This document shows, piece by piece, positions 30,124 through 40,636 of a stretch of 64,000 nucleotides of DNA. The position numbers and the translations under genes were made by a program. The stretch's first letter is position 1; every line of letters starts with the position of its first letter. The stretch lies in contig JADKAE010000001.1 in assembly GCA_016715405.1 (NCBI GenBank), positions 124,001 through 188,000 of the forward strand, given 5' to 3'. The DNA comes from Saprospiraceae bacterium (GTDB lineage Bacteria; Bacteroidota; Bacteroidia; Chitinophagales; Saprospiraceae). Under the pieces are notes generated by a model. The model worked only from the letters and a program-made list of their open reading frames with translations. It had not been told where the DNA came from and searched no databases.

Positions 30124-30549
30124 ATGGATGGCGAAATTATACTTTATCAAACTGAAGATGGCCAAACAAAAGTGGAAGTCCGGGTAGAAGGCGAGACGGT
30201 TTGGCTTACCCTGAACCAGTTGGCCGAACTGTTCCAAAGGGACAAATCGGTTATTTCCCGGCATATCAAAGCCATATATGAGGAGGGGGAATTGCCGATG
30301 GAAGGAACTGTTGCAAAAAGTGCAACAGTTCAAAACGAGGGAGGCCGCGAAGTCTTGCGGCAGATCGAATACTACAACCTCGATATGATTATATCAGTCG
30401 GCTACCGGGTAAACTCCCATCGCGGCACCCAATTCCGTATTTGGGCCACCAACCGCTTGCGGGAGTATATCATCAAAGGTTTTACCCTCGATGATGAACG
30501 GCTGAAACGCGCCGGACAGATGAACTACTTTGATGAACTGCTTGCCTAA
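30124..30549 (+). pseudogene. RhuM-family protein, truncated
   Basis: 141 residues, against about 330 for the family. It has the N-terminal RhuM pattern: IILYQTEDGQTKVEVRVEGE, LTLNQLAELFQRDKSVISRH (helix-turn-helix-like), EIEYYNLD-type QIEYYNLDMIISVGYRVNSH, FRIWATNRLREYIIKGF. It stops in FDELLA exactly where the intact copy downstream continues FDELLERIREIRASE. RhuM proteins occur in mobile and defence islands and their biochemical role is not settled. Probably non-functional, or a DNA-binding-only form. Confidence 0.75.
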
Positions 30550-30718
30550 GGTTTGCCAGTCAATATCCACTCGCAGTTTTGTACCGGAAAGCGGGGCGCA
30601 TTTTTATGGTATCTTCGCGAAAACACATTACTTTGTATGCCAATGAGTAGTGGTAAAAGTGATTGATATATTGGGCAATGACACGACAAAACTCCTAACC
30701 ATTGAAATCTGACAAACT

Positions 30719-31735
30719 ATGGCCGAAAATAGCCCACAATTCAACGACATCCTGCTGTACACTACGCCGGCAGGCAAGGTACAGATTGAAGTCATTTTCG
30801 ATGACGAAACCTTTTGGCTCAGTCAGCGTAAAATGGGGGAGTTGTTTGGTGTGGAAGTCCAAACCATCAACTACCATTTGAAAGAGATTTTTAAAAGTGG
30901 AGAATTAGCTGAAGCGGCAACTATTCGAAAAATTCGAATAGTTCAAACCGAGGGCAACCGCGAAGTAGCCCGTGACGTGGATTTTTACAACCTCGATGCC
31001 ATCATTGCGGTTGGCTATCGAGTCAACAGTTATCAGGCCACGCAATTCCGCATCTGGGCTACGCAAACCCTCAAAGAGTTCATTGTCAAGGGTTTTGTGT
31101 TAGATGATGAGCGCCTCAAGCAAGGCCGGCATTTTGGGAAAGATTATTTTGACGAACTGCTGGAGCGCATTCGCGAAATTCGCGCCAGCGAGCGGCGGTT
31201 TTACCAAAAAATCACCGATCTCTACGCCCAGTGCAGCATAGACTATGATCCGAAGTCGGAAACGACGGCGTTATTTTACAAGACCGTTCAAAACAAGCTG
31301 GAATGGGCCATCACGGGGCAGACAGCCGCCGAGATCATTGCCTCGCGTGCCGGCGCCGACAAACTCAATATGGGATTGACAACCTGGAAGAATGCCCCCG
31401 GTGGAAAAATTCTGAAAAGCGATGTGTCGGTGGCTAAAAACTACCTGACCGAATCGGAATTGAGCGCTCTCAACCGTATCGTAACCATGTACCTCGACTA
31501 CGCCGAAAACCAGGCTGCCCGTCAGATACCGATGAAAATGAAGGATTGGGTGGAAAAATTAGATGCTTTTTTGCGCTTCAACGAGTACGATATTTTGCAG
31601 GATGCCGGAAAAGTATCGCACGAAGTAGCACGGACATTGGCTGAAAAAACCTACGAGCAGTTTCGCATCCAGCAGGACGAAAACTACGAATCAGACTTCG
31701 ACCGGGCGATCAAACAGTTGAAAGACAAAAACTAA
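30719..31735 (+). CDS. Virulence RhuM family protein, intact
   Basis: 338 residues, full family length. N-terminal DNA-binding-like domain (ETFWLSQRKMGELFGVEVQT), then VDFYNLDAIIAVGYRVNSYQ and FRIWATQTLKEFIVKGFVL, and a C-terminal part with RASERRFYQKITDLY, KTVQNKLEWAITGQTAAEII and the helical AENQAARQIPMKMKDWVEKL. About 170 bp after the truncated copy. A TATCTTCG sequence about 100 bp upstream resembles a -7 box. The function is unknown; genes of this family are common in accessory islands next to restriction or defence genes. Confidence 0.88.
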   Translation: MAENSPQFNDILLYTTPAGKVQIEVIFDDETFWLSQRKMGELFGVEVQTINYHLKEIFKSGELAEAATIRKIRIVQTEGNREVARDVDFYNLDAIIAVGYRVNSYQATQFRIWATQTLKEFIVKGFVLDDERLKQGRHFGKDYFDELLERIREIRASERRFYQKITDLYAQCSIDYDPKSETTALFYKTVQNKLEWAITGQTAAEIIASRAGADKLNMGLTTWKNAPGGKILKSDVSVAKNYLTESELSALNRIVTMYLDYAENQAARQIPMKMKDWVEKLDAFLRFNEYDILQDAGKVSHEVARTLAEKTYEQFRIQQDENYESDFDRAIKQLKDKN

Positions 31736-31745
31736 TTCCGCAACA

Positions 31746-31890
31746 ATGGCCAAACGAAGCAAATAACCCGACTTGTTCAATATCAAGGACGTGCTGCATA
31801 CCGCGCCTTGTGTGCCGGAAGAAATACAAGGTAAATCCCAATATGATTGACACTAAAGGCGAAGCCATCGAAACGCTGATCTATACGTAG
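31746..31890 (+). pseudogene. Possible remnant of an AlbA_2/RecG-like regulator
   Basis: No open frame. Short translated pieces in different frames (MAKRSK; FNIKDVLHTAPCVPEEI; NPNMIDTKGEAIETLIYT) look like a decayed gene. NPNMIDTKGEAIETL recalls the segment around NMIDTIGSGI in AlbA_2-domain ATP-binding regulators. Weak assignment. Confidence 0.2.
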
Positions 31891-31914
31891 AACATGTCGT
31901 AAATATTTTGCCCC

Positions 31915-33104
31915 TTATCTCTCCCTCCCCATCTTCTGCCACCGCATCACCGTGAGGCTTCGCCATAACCACTCGAGCGGGCCGTATTGATAGCGGGCAA
32001 ACCACCATTTGCTGAATGCGATTTGTAAAACAAAAACGACCAACGCAATGCCAACTGCTACACCGGCGCCAAATTCTCCGAGCAAGCCTAGTCCGTAGGA
32101 AAAGAAAATCAATGTGCCGAAAACGGTTTGCATGACGTAGGTAGTAAGCCCCATGCGGCCTGCTTCCAGAAAGACGAGCAGCCTGTTTTCCATTTTCCTT
32201 TTGGAAGAAATTACCGTCAGTGAGACGTAAATAGTAGCCATTGCGGCATTGAGCAAATCATAGGGCATGCCGCCGAGGAGTCCCCATTTTGTAATCCATT
32301 TCTATTTTCAGCGCGCTTACCGTTAATCCTATAGTCAAAAAGGATGACGAAGCAAATCAAAAATGCCCAGAGCGCCCATTTCATCCATTTTTTGAAAATT
32401 TCCGGTTGCGCAAAGATGTTCTTTCTGCCGGCGTATAATCCCAATAAAAACAATCCAAACGTGATGTAAATCCGGCCCGATCCGACCTGGAATTGCATTT
32501 TGGACTTAAATTCAAAAAAATTGGCTTTTAATATTTCGAAATAAGTACCCGATTTAACGGTATTGTAATATTGCAATAATTCAGATTGAGGCGTTTCAAA
32601 AAAATCGCCGGTTAGAGAAGTTTGGGTAATGAATTCCAATACGCGGGTCAAAAAGGTAGGCACATTGGCTATTAAAAAGGCGGCGATAATCAGCAGCCAT
32701 TTATCGCTTACGCGGATAAACAGGGGCAGGAGAAATCCCAACATCGCATAAATAGTCAGGATATCCCCCCGGTAGTGCAAATGGTGAATAGCGCCGATAG
32801 CAAACAGGATAAGTAGTCGCCAGATAAATCGCCGTACAAAGTGGGGATCGCCTTGTTTGTTGTTCAGTTGTATGGCAAAACTGAGCCCAAAAAGGAACGA
32901 GAATATCATGAAAAACTTGCCGGAAATCAGAAAACTCACAAATCCCATGACGATCTGGTCGAAAAGGTTGTGAGTCATGAAATTCGCATGTTCTTCAGGC
33001 GGCGCGCCGGCATAATATTGCTCTACAAAATGTATAATGCTTATGCCGAGCAGAGTGAAACCTCTTAATACATCTATGACTTCAATTCGCTGGGTTTTAG
33101 CCAT
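31915..33104 (-). CDS. DUF418 domain membrane protein (one frameshift)
   Basis: About 396 residues, restored by adding one G opposite the C-run at 32282-32285. The ATG at 33104 (MAKTQRIEVIDVLRGF) gives the usual family start; an in-frame ATG at 33116 also exists. Multi-pass membrane protein with RIEVIDVLRGFTLLGI, an HHLHYRGDILTIYAMLGFLLP region, and the C-terminal DUF418 domain (EAGRMGLTTYVMQTVFGTLI, RYQYGPLEWLWRSLT). Function unknown; the family is YeiB-like. It is transcribed towards the RhuM genes. Confidence 0.88.
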
Positions 33105-33116
33105 TGTTGTAACCAT

Positions 33117-33565
33117 TGTGTCGGGTGAAAAAACAGGATGATGGCCAGGGCCGCATACAAAGTAGCAATGGAAATATGATCAGGCTATTGATTTAGATGA
33201 ATGGTAGGGATTGCCGTTTCAGTAGCCGAAATAAGCCGACAAGGGAGTGAGCACAAAAAGGTAAGTTATTTGCGACGTTCCTTAACGAAGCTGCAACTGT
33301 CAAGGAATACTTGACAGTTCAACAAGAGGGGAATCGGGCTGTGAAACGGAATATGCGCCCTTTGCGTTTCTCCTTGCGGCCTTTGCGTTAAAAAATAAAT
33401 CTAAACTGTTACCAGGATTAAATAATCGAAATACTTATTTTACAGAAAAAAACCGTGATTTTACCCGAATTACAGAAAGCTTATTCAAATTACTGCACAC
33501 ATGACTTGAAAGCTGGGCTGTTTGATAAGCACATTTTGTGGTTCGACAAATAACCATTATTTTAT
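33117..33565. other. Intergenic region with a RhuM remnant and a short repeat
   Basis: 449 bp. At about 33270-33350 one plus frame reads FLNEAATVKEYLTVQQEGNRAVKR, which matches the middle of the RhuM N-terminal domain (compare the intact copy, ELAEAATIRKIRIVQTEGNREVAR). The rest of that gene is gone. It is followed by low-complexity words of the ccctttgcgtttctccttgcgg type. No fluoride-riboswitch-like structure was recognised upstream of crcB. Confidence 0.55.
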
Positions 33566-33942
33566 ATGCCCAGACTATTAATAATTATAGGAATAGGCGG
33601 TTTTTATCGGCAGCGTAACGCTACTTACTGACTAATTTTGTCAATAATTACCTCTCCTCCAACTTCCCCTACGGTACGCTTGCCGTTAATATTCTCGGCT
33701 GTTTCCTCATTGGAATTTTTGTCGGTTTATTCGACCGGGGAAATATCCTGAGTCCCGAATGGCGCTTATTTCTGGCCACCGGATTTTGCGGGGGCTTCAC
33801 TACTTTTTCTACTTTTTCTTACGAAAATATCAAGTTGACTCAAAGCGCTGAATTTTTTAACCTTTCTTTGAATGTGGCTGCAAGCGTTTTCCTGGGTTTT
33901 GCCGCAACTTATCTTGGCATGCTAATCATTAAATCCATCTGA
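33566..33942 (+). CDS. crcB: Fluoride ion channel CrcB (two frameshifts)
   Basis: About 125 residues after correcting the T-run at 33601-33605 and a second indel near 33620. Restored pieces: MPRLLIIIGIGGFIGSVT, then YLLTNFVNNYLSSNFPYGTL, AVNILGCFLIGIFVGLFDRG, and the family motif GFCGGFTTFSTFSYEN, ending MLIIKSI. A small four-helix inner-membrane channel exporting fluoride. The DUF190 gene starts 2 bp after its stop, a frequent CrcB pairing. Confidence 0.9.
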
Positions 33943-33944
33943 TT

Positions 33945-34295
33945 ATGGAACTCGACCGCGATTCAAAACTGCTGCGCATCTTTATAGGAGAAATCGATAA
34001 ATCACATCACACCCCTTTGTATGAAGCGCTTGTGTTGGCAGCTAAAAAGCAAGGCATTGCCGGGGCGACAGTTATCAGGGGGATTCTCTCTTATGGAGCA
34101 AGCAGTCGCATTCATACCGCCAAACTGCTCGACCTTTCGCATGATCTTCCTATTATTGTAGAGATTGTAGATAGCGCCGAAAAGATTGATCAATTCCTGG
34201 AGACAGCCGATACGCTGATTGAAGCCGCCAATTGCGGGGCTTTAATCACGATAGAAAAAGCGGAAGTCATCCGGTACAAATCGAAACCACAGTAA
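33945..34295 (+). CDS. DUF190 protein
   Basis: 116 residues, complete. Seen: LRIFIGEIDKSHHTPLYEAL, GIAGATVIRGILSYGASSRI and LPIIVEIVDSAEKIDQFL, the standard DUF190 (PII-like ferredoxin-fold) pattern. It lies between crcB and an MFS gene with gaps of 2 and 4 bp. Role is presumably accessory or regulatory for the fluoride channel; no ligand can be named. Confidence 0.92.
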   Translation: MELDRDSKLLRIFIGEIDKSHHTPLYEALVLAAKKQGIAGATVIRGILSYGASSRIHTAKLLDLSHDLPIIVEIVDSAEKIDQFLETADTLIEAANCGALITIEKAEVIRYKSKPQ

Positions 34296-34299
34296 TACA

Positions 34300-35496
34300 A
34301 TGCCTCCTACGCGCATCATCACCCGCAACGTCTGGATACTTTCGCTGGTCAGCCTGATGACCGACGTGGCCAGCGAAATGCTCTACCCCGTCATGCCGGT
34401 GTATCTGAAAACCATCGGTTTTTCTATTGTGCTGATCGGGGTGCTGGAGGGGTTTGCGGAGGCTGCCGCCGGCCTGAGCAAAGGTTACTTCGGCAACCTG
34501 AGCGATGCGGTAGGGCGCCGGCTGCCTTTTGTGCAAGCCGGGTACGCGTTCAGCGCCATTTCCAAGCCGATGATGGCGGCTTTCATACATCCCTTGTGGA
34601 TATTTTTCGCCCGCGCCACCGACCGCCTGGGCAAGGGCATCCGCACCGGCGCGCGCGACGCCCTGCTCTCTGACGAAGCCACACCTGCCACAAAAGGACA
34701 GGTATTCGGCTTCCACCGCGCCATGGATACGCTCGGCGCGGTGACGGGCCCTTTGCTGGCGCTGGTTTTTCTGTCGGCAAATCCCGGCGCGTACCGCGCG
34801 CTTTTCCTTTGGGCTTTTCTGCCGGGGGTGTTGGCTATTGCGTTTACCCTGTTCATTCGGGAAAAAAGACACGCACGGACTGTAAGCATAGATAAGCCGG
34901 GGTTCCTGGATTTTCTGCGCTACTGGCGTCGCAGTCCCGCCCAATACCGCCGACTGGCAGGGGCGCTGCTCCTGTTCACCTTGTTCAACAGCTCGGATGT
35001 GTTTTTGCTGCTCAAAATCAAGGAGGCGGGCCTGAGCGATACCGTCGTCATTGGCATCTATATTTTTTACAACCTGGTATATGCGTTGGCTGCCTATCCA
35101 CTGGGTATTGCTGCCGACCGATTGGGCATGAAACGCGTATTTGCCGGCGGACTATTGCTATTCGCTGCCGCATACGCGGGCATGGGTTTTGCCCATACCC
35201 AGGCGGTGTTTATCACCCTGTTTTTCCTCTACGGCTTGTACGCCGCAGCGACGGAAGGCATTGCCAAAGCCTGGATATCCAATATCTGCGAAAAAAAGGA
35301 CACGGCAACAGCCATAGGCACTTACACCGCTTTTCAAAGTATCTGCGCCCTGCTGGCCAGCAGTCTGGCGGGCCTCATCTGGTATTCCGCGGGGGCTGCC
35401 GCTACTTTTGCATTGAGCGCAGTTGTGCTGGTGCTGGTAACAGGCTATCTATTACGAATGCCGAATTACGAATTACGAATGGGGAAGTTTGATTAG
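34300..35496 (+). CDS. MFS transporter
   Basis: 398 residues with about 12 membrane segments. The start WILSLVSLMTDVASEMLYPV and the loop motif GYFGNLSDAVGRRLPFVQAG (motif A-like) with RATDRLGKGIRTGARDALLSD mark the MFS subfamily often annotated as a drug or unknown-substrate exporter. It begins 4 bp after the DUF190 stop, in one operon with crcB. The last residues (MPNYELRMGKFD) come from the GAATTACGAAT-type repeat that begins here, so the native C-terminus has been replaced or extended by repeat sequence. Confidence 0.88.
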   Translation: MPPTRIITRNVWILSLVSLMTDVASEMLYPVMPVYLKTIGFSIVLIGVLEGFAEAAAGLSKGYFGNLSDAVGRRLPFVQAGYAFSAISKPMMAAFIHPLWIFFARATDRLGKGIRTGARDALLSDEATPATKGQVFGFHRAMDTLGAVTGPLLALVFLSANPGAYRALFLWAFLPGVLAIAFTLFIREKRHARTVSIDKPGFLDFLRYWRRSPAQYRRLAGALLLFTLFNSSDVFLLLKIKEAGLSDTVVIGIYIFYNLVYALAAYPLGIAADRLGMKRVFAGGLLLFAAAYAGMGFAHTQAVFITLFFLYGLYAAATEGIAKAWISNICEKKDTATAIGTYTAFQSICALLASSLAGLIWYSAGAAATFALSAVVLVLVTGYLLRMPNYELRMGKFD

Positions 35497-35523
35497 TTTT
35501 GGGGTAACCAAATCTTTAATCAA

Positions 35524-35889
35524 ATGAAAACGGGAAATGTGATTCAAGAGAAGAGCTATGCTTTTGCTTTGAAGGTTGTCAAATTGAGTAGAAGCTTAAT
35601 TGAAGAGAAGAAGGAATTTATTTTGTCCAGACAGCTTTTAAAAAGCGGGACAGCCATTGGTGCTCTGGTAGAAGAAGCCATTGGCGGGCAAACGCCTAAA
35701 GACTTTTTTGCCAAAATGACGATCGCCTATAAAGAAGCTCGCGAAACCAAGTATTGGCTCAGGCTCTTATGCGATACCGATTTTATCGAATTTTTTGAAT
35801 CCCAGGAATTAATTACAGAAGTGGATGAATTGCTAAAGATTATTGGGAATCTAAAAACAAAGAAGAAAAAAATCGAGAATGACGAATGA
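35524..35889 (+). CDS. Four-helix-bundle protein (S23/IVP-like)
   Basis: 121 residues, all helical. Seen: VIQEKSYAFALKVVKLSRSL, LSRQLLKSGTAIGALVEEAI and KEARETKYWLRLLCDTDFI, the standard motifs of the 23S-rRNA-intervening-sequence-type four-helix-bundle family, related to the Avd proteins of diversity-generating retroelements. No reverse transcriptase is present here. The gene is embedded in GAATGACGAATTACGAAT-type repeats on both sides, an association that suggests the gene and repeat may spread as a unit (inference). Function unknown. Confidence 0.9.
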   Translation: MKTGNVIQEKSYAFALKVVKLSRSLIEEKKEFILSRQLLKSGTAIGALVEEAIGGQTPKDFFAKMTIAYKEARETKYWLRLLCDTDFIEFFESQELITEVDELLKIIGNLKTKKKKIENDE

Positions 35890-36010
35890 CGAATGACGAA
35901 TGACGAATTACGAATGACGAATTACCCCGAATGACGAATTACGAATGACGAATGACGAATGACGAATTACGAATGACGAATGACGAATGACGAATGACGA
36001 ATTACGAATA
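35878..36010. repeat. Tandem 8-bp-phase repeat (GAATGACGAATTAC words)
   Basis: About 16 units alternating GAATGAC and GAATTAC with 7-8 bp spacing; the first units overlap the 3' end of the four-helix-bundle gene. Related words occur in the 3' end of the MFS gene (35456-35485). No spacers, so not a CRISPR. Confidence 0.9.
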
Positions 36011-36089
36011 ATTATTTAATTATCAATTTAATAATATTTAAAAACATTCATAATTCATTAATTAAACATTCGTAATTTAACATGTAATT

Positions 36090-36629
36090 ATGACGCAGCT
36101 ACCTACGCGCAAGGAGGCCCGGGAACTCCTTGAAAAACACGTAAAAGACGAATATCAGCGCTACCACGCCCTGATGGTAGCCACCGCCATGGAAGGCTAC
36201 GCCCGCCACTACGGCGAAGATGCCGACCTGTGGTTCCTCACCGGGTACCTCCACGATCTCGACTTCGAGGAATACCCCGAAGAGCACCCCGGTATTGCCT
36301 TGCAATGGTTCCGCGAATGGGGTTACCCCGAGGATTTTATCCATGCGGTGGAAGCGCATGCCTACGGCTACCACGAATTCCGCACCCTGCCCAAAAACCG
36401 CCTGGCCTCCGCCTTGCTGGCCTGCGACGAAATCTGCGGCATCTTTTTTGCTTATCAGAAAGTCAACCCCGTGCCTTACGGCGAGATGAAAGTAAAGTCG
36501 ATAAAAAGCCGGCTCAAAGAAAAAGCCTTTGCCGCCAAGATCGACCGCAGCACCATCTACCTGGGCTGCGAGCACCTGGGCGTCACTATCGACGAGCATG
36601 TAGAGAATTTGATTAGGTTTTTGGGGTGA
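36090..36629 (+). CDS. HD-domain hydrolase
   Basis: 179 residues. The HD metal-binding pattern is visible: His in RYHALMVATAMEGYA, the HD pair in GYLHDLDFEEY, a further His in EEHPGIALQWF and EAHAYGYHEFRTLP. LASALLACDEICGIFFAYQKV is typical of the small HD phosphohydrolase group annotated as 'hydrolase' or HDIG-type. Expected to be a cytoplasmic phosphohydrolase on a nucleotide or phosphoester; substrate unknown. The stop codon lies in the first unit of a 52-bp direct repeat. Confidence 0.88.
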   Translation: MTQLPTRKEARELLEKHVKDEYQRYHALMVATAMEGYARHYGEDADLWFLTGYLHDLDFEEYPEEHPGIALQWFREWGYPEDFIHAVEAHAYGYHEFRTLPKNRLASALLACDEICGIFFAYQKVNPVPYGEMKVKSIKSRLKEKAFAAKIDRSTIYLGCEHLGVTIDEHVENLIRFLG

Positions 36630-36729
36630 CGACGGGGAGCATCCTGGGAGGTGACGGCAGGGGTATTCGCTTGGGAGGTGACGACGGGGGAGCATCCCGG
36701 GAGGTGACGGCAGGGGTATTCGCTTGGGA
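36625..36729. repeat. Two direct copies of a 52-53 bp unit
   Basis: Units at 36625-36676 and 36677-36729, each starting GGTGACGACGGGG and ending GGGGTATTCGCTTGGGA, nearly identical; a partial third start follows. It lies between the HD gene and the WD40-caspase gene. Confidence 0.9.
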
Positions 36730-36780
36730 GACGGCAAATAGTTATGGCAAACATTATCAGCACAAAAACAGCGCACCACA

Positions 36781-39700
36781 ATGAAACCTCTATTTAACCC
36801 AGCTCTTGCTTGTCCTGGCTATGTCATTGCTTTGGCTCTCCGCATCAGGACAAACCCTCGAATCCTTCGGCCTCTCTTCGGGCGATCAAAAAAAGCTGAG
36901 CAAAAAAATAGACGCGGCGCCTAAAATATCCACCGCGCCATTTGTCACACCAACAATTATCAGCGCCGACCAGCGGAATTTGTCTTCTTCACTCCGCACA
37001 GATGGAGCTACCTTCGAAATGCTTATCAATAAAGGCCATGCAGGCGAAATCGAAAACATTTACCTTTCCCCGGACAAGAACAGGTTGATCTCAACCAGTG
37101 AGGATGGGCAAGTTATTATTTGGGACTATCAAGCAGCATCCGAATTATACCGCATAGGTAGAGATAAACGGCAAGTAGGATTGTATGGGCAAAATGTAGA
37201 TGTAATTAATGATTCTATAGCAGTGATTACAGGCCTCACTATTCGTTTGTATAATTACAAAACAAATAAGGTACTAAAAGCATTGATAAAAAAAGAGGTT
37301 GAAATAAGCCCCAAACGTATAGTTATAGAAGATTATGACAAAAAAAGCATTCCAGATTTATTCAACAACTACCTTTAATCTGGAATATACGATTCCATTC
37401 CCAAGCGACGCCAGAGCTGATAGAATCGATAAAAAAATATCAAGCACCGGCAAATTTCTTATTTTAAACTATCAGGATCAGGCATATAAATACAAATACG
37501 AAATTATTAACCTGGATAATAAATCTGTCGTATTAAGAGGGAAAGCTGATATTATTGGAAACCCTAATGCATTCTTTAGTCCCAATGACGGCTTTTTATT
37601 GATGAAAGAAAGTTTTACGAAAATAGATATTTATGAAACGCGACAGTTTTCGCAGATAAAATCAATCGAAGTTAAAAATGGGACACTTGAGGACAATGTA
37701 ATGTTCGGTGACAATGACCAGGCGTTTGTGCTGAATACAGAAAATATTTATGGCCAGTATGATGAAAAAAATATGGGAAAAAATTCGATGTGGGTGAATA
37801 CCACTACCTGGAAATCGACGAACCTCCCGACTAATTACTCCTCTGTAATCCTGACTGTAAAAATATTTGGCAACAAATCCTTGCTGTATCACAGGGCGAA
37901 ATCCCAATTAACACTGTATGATATGGCTAAATTAACCAATGTTTGGCAAGTTAAGGTAGATACGACTAACTGGAGTCAAGACGGAGCCTGGATTCCTTTC
38001 ACTTTGAATGTAAGAAGTGAAACAGCGCGCTTATTTGTCGGCACTAAATTGGGCGTGGTACATGAATACGATTTATTAAATGGCGCTTATGTACGCAGTA
38101 TAGGTAGTGTTTCCACAGATCCTGTCACGCTCCCTAGAATTTCAAAAAACGGAAAATATCTCGGAGTTGTATACGGCAACAATAAGATAGGGGAATTATT
38201 CAATGAGAGAAATAGAGGTATTAATTTATTGCGTATCATCAATCTTAGTAATCTGAATATTGTTGCTGAATTTTCAATCGCTATGCCGATTATGGATTTC
38301 AATTTTGATTATGGATCAAATAGGGTGGCTGTTTTGTATTGGGATTTTGATAATATCAAAAAGAAAGGAATACATTATCAGGAAATAGTAGTTTATGACA
38401 TAATACATTTTCAGCATTAAATACAATAAAAACTCCCCTGCCATTAATAACTGACTTTGAAATCCCATATTATGAAAAACCGGCTTTTGACAGAGTTTTG
38501 TTCTCCCCCGACGATCAATTTATCATCACTTCGGGTTACGATTCCGGTACGTACCTGACTTATTGGGACATTGCCAGCGGCCAAAATAAGCGGCGCATTG
38601 AAAGTCCATATACAACCAAGATCACCGGCAAAAATGGATTTGGAAAAGAAATCACCAAAGAATATGTAAATGCAGGTTTTTCCGATGTTATGCTCTCCTC
38701 AAATGGCAAACATATCCTGGCATTAACCGGCCCAAAAGAAAGGGTGAAAATTTGGGATTATGCTACAGGGTTTTTAATCGTTGACGCCTTAATCCCCGAA
38801 CCCTCGCCCGATGCGCTGAGATCAAGCGGTTTCAGGTGGAGCGCCAATGGCCAGTATGTTGCAGTTGGTTCTACTTCCGGTTTTACCACTATCTATAGCC
38901 TAAAAAATCCTAAAAACTATTTATCGGCTGAACTGGAAAATTGCAGTGAGGGCGCTTTTTCCAATGACAGCAAATACTACGTTTTCAGAAACAAACTCAC
39001 CCATAAAATCGGATTTTATAATCTCGAAAGCGGCGATATCGCCTATACTTCAGATGGACATAGCGATTTTATCACCGGCATTGTTATCTCACCCGATGGA
39101 AAAACGATGTGCAGCGCTTCAAAAGACGGCGAACTCATTATCTGGGATTTTGCATCCAGATCAAAAATCGGTTCCTATTTTTCCCAGGGATTAGGACAGT
39201 ACTTTTTCATCACCCCCGATTTTTATTTTTCGGGTACAAAAGAAGCCTTAAAGCAAAGCAACTTTGGCACGTTCAAATTAGACGGCGCCAACTTCCCGTT
39301 TTTGGAGTCGGATGTGTTTTTTAATCAGCCCCACGTAATTATGGAAAGGCTCGGATATGCCTCCAAAAAAGAAATCGACTTTTTCAGGCAGGCCCGCGAA
39401 AAAAGACTGGAAAAGCTGGGATTTGCCAAAGACAGCTGAGCAAAACTACCCCAAAGTGACCGTCACCGGCCAACAGGGCGTTTATCGCACGGATAAAGAG
39501 CTCTTTGCGATTACCATAAAAGCCTCCGACGCAGCCCAGGTCATCAAAACCATACACGTGCTGGTCAACGGCGTGCCGATATGGGGCGTCAACGGCAAAG
39601 ACGTGGCCGCCGAAAACAAAAAAACGGTCGAAAAAAAGGTGACCTTATCCCTCTCCAACGGCAACAACGCAATCGCCGTTTATTGTACCAATATTTCGGG

Positions 39701-40577
39701 TATTTCTTCTTTTACCAATACTTTTCAGGTGCGCTACGAAGCGCCCGCACCGCCCAAGCCAAGTCTGCACGTCATAGCCATGGGCGTCTCCAATTACCAA
39801 AATGCCGAACTAAACTTGCAGTATCCCTCCAAAGACGTAAACGACCTCGCGTTGTTTTTTAAATCAAAAAACAGCGTATACGAAAAGGTGACGGTGCAAA
39901 CCCTTCTCGACGACCAGTTTAATGAAAAGGGATTCAAGAAACTGAGAGAAACGCTGTCCAAGACCAAAATCAACGACGCCGTGGTCGTCTTCTGGGCAGG
40001 CCACGGACTACTGGACGACAACCTCAACTACTACCTCGCCACCCACGACGTAGATTTCAACAACCCCGCCGCTAAGGGCGTCTCCTACGAAGCGCTCGAA
40101 GCACTGCTCGACAGCATTCCCGCCCGGCAAAAACTGCTGCTCGTCGATGCCTGCCATTCCGGGGAAATCGACAAAGCATCGGTAGCCCTCATCAAAGAAA
40201 AGCGCACCGAAAGCGGCGAGGTAAAATTCCGGTCGTTTAATACCCGCATAGCGCCCAGAGCAGACGGCCTGCAAAACGCCTTCGAGCTCATGAAGCAATC
40301 TTTTGTCGACACGCGGCGCAGCACCGGCGCCACCGTCATATCAAGCGCCGGTGGCGTAGAATTTGCCATCGAAGGCGAAAAATGGAAAAATGGCGTGTTC
40401 ACCTTTTGCCTGCTGAAAGGTCTCCGCGAGCAAGCCGCCGATGCAAACAAAGACGGCAAGGTGATGATCTCGGAACTAGAAGCCTACATCTCCCAGGAAG
40501 TGCCCCGCCTCACCGATGGGCGCCAACAGCCGGCTTTCCGTACCGAGAATATCGCCAATGACTGGCGGGTGTGGTAA
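36781..40577 (+). CDS. Secreted WD40-caspase protein (four frameshifts)
   Basis: About 1265 residues after correcting indels near 36799, 37345, 38410 and 39431, each restoring an unbroken frame. Signal peptide MKPLFNQLLLVLAMSLLWLS (restored), then WD40-like repeats, best seen as HAGEIENIYLSPDKNRLIST...VIIWD near residue 80 and HSDFITGIVISPDGKTMCSA...LIIWD near residue 760, a short beta-rich linker (VTVTGQQGVYRTDKELF), and a C-terminal caspase (C14) domain from about 39765. That domain has catalytic His in FWAGHGLLDD and Cys in VDACHSGE (about 40150). A bacterial caspase/metacaspase homologue with a propeller sensor, apparently exported. Substrate and trigger unknown. No type IX sorting domain is seen. 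Confidence 0.88.
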
Positions 40578-40636
40578 GGAGGGGGATGGTGCGACTTTGC
40601 GATGGTGCGCTCCGTAGCAATGTGGTTTTATACCCA

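Noticed and set aside
33420..33565. Fluoride riboswitch upstream of crcB
   Set aside because: I looked for the conserved GGNGAUGG and CUGAUGACUCC-like elements and did not find them.
35878..36010. Possible CRISPR array from regularly spaced GAATGAC/GAATTAC units
   Set aside because: Units of 7-8 bp follow each other without unique spacers, and no cas gene is near. It is a simple tandem repeat.
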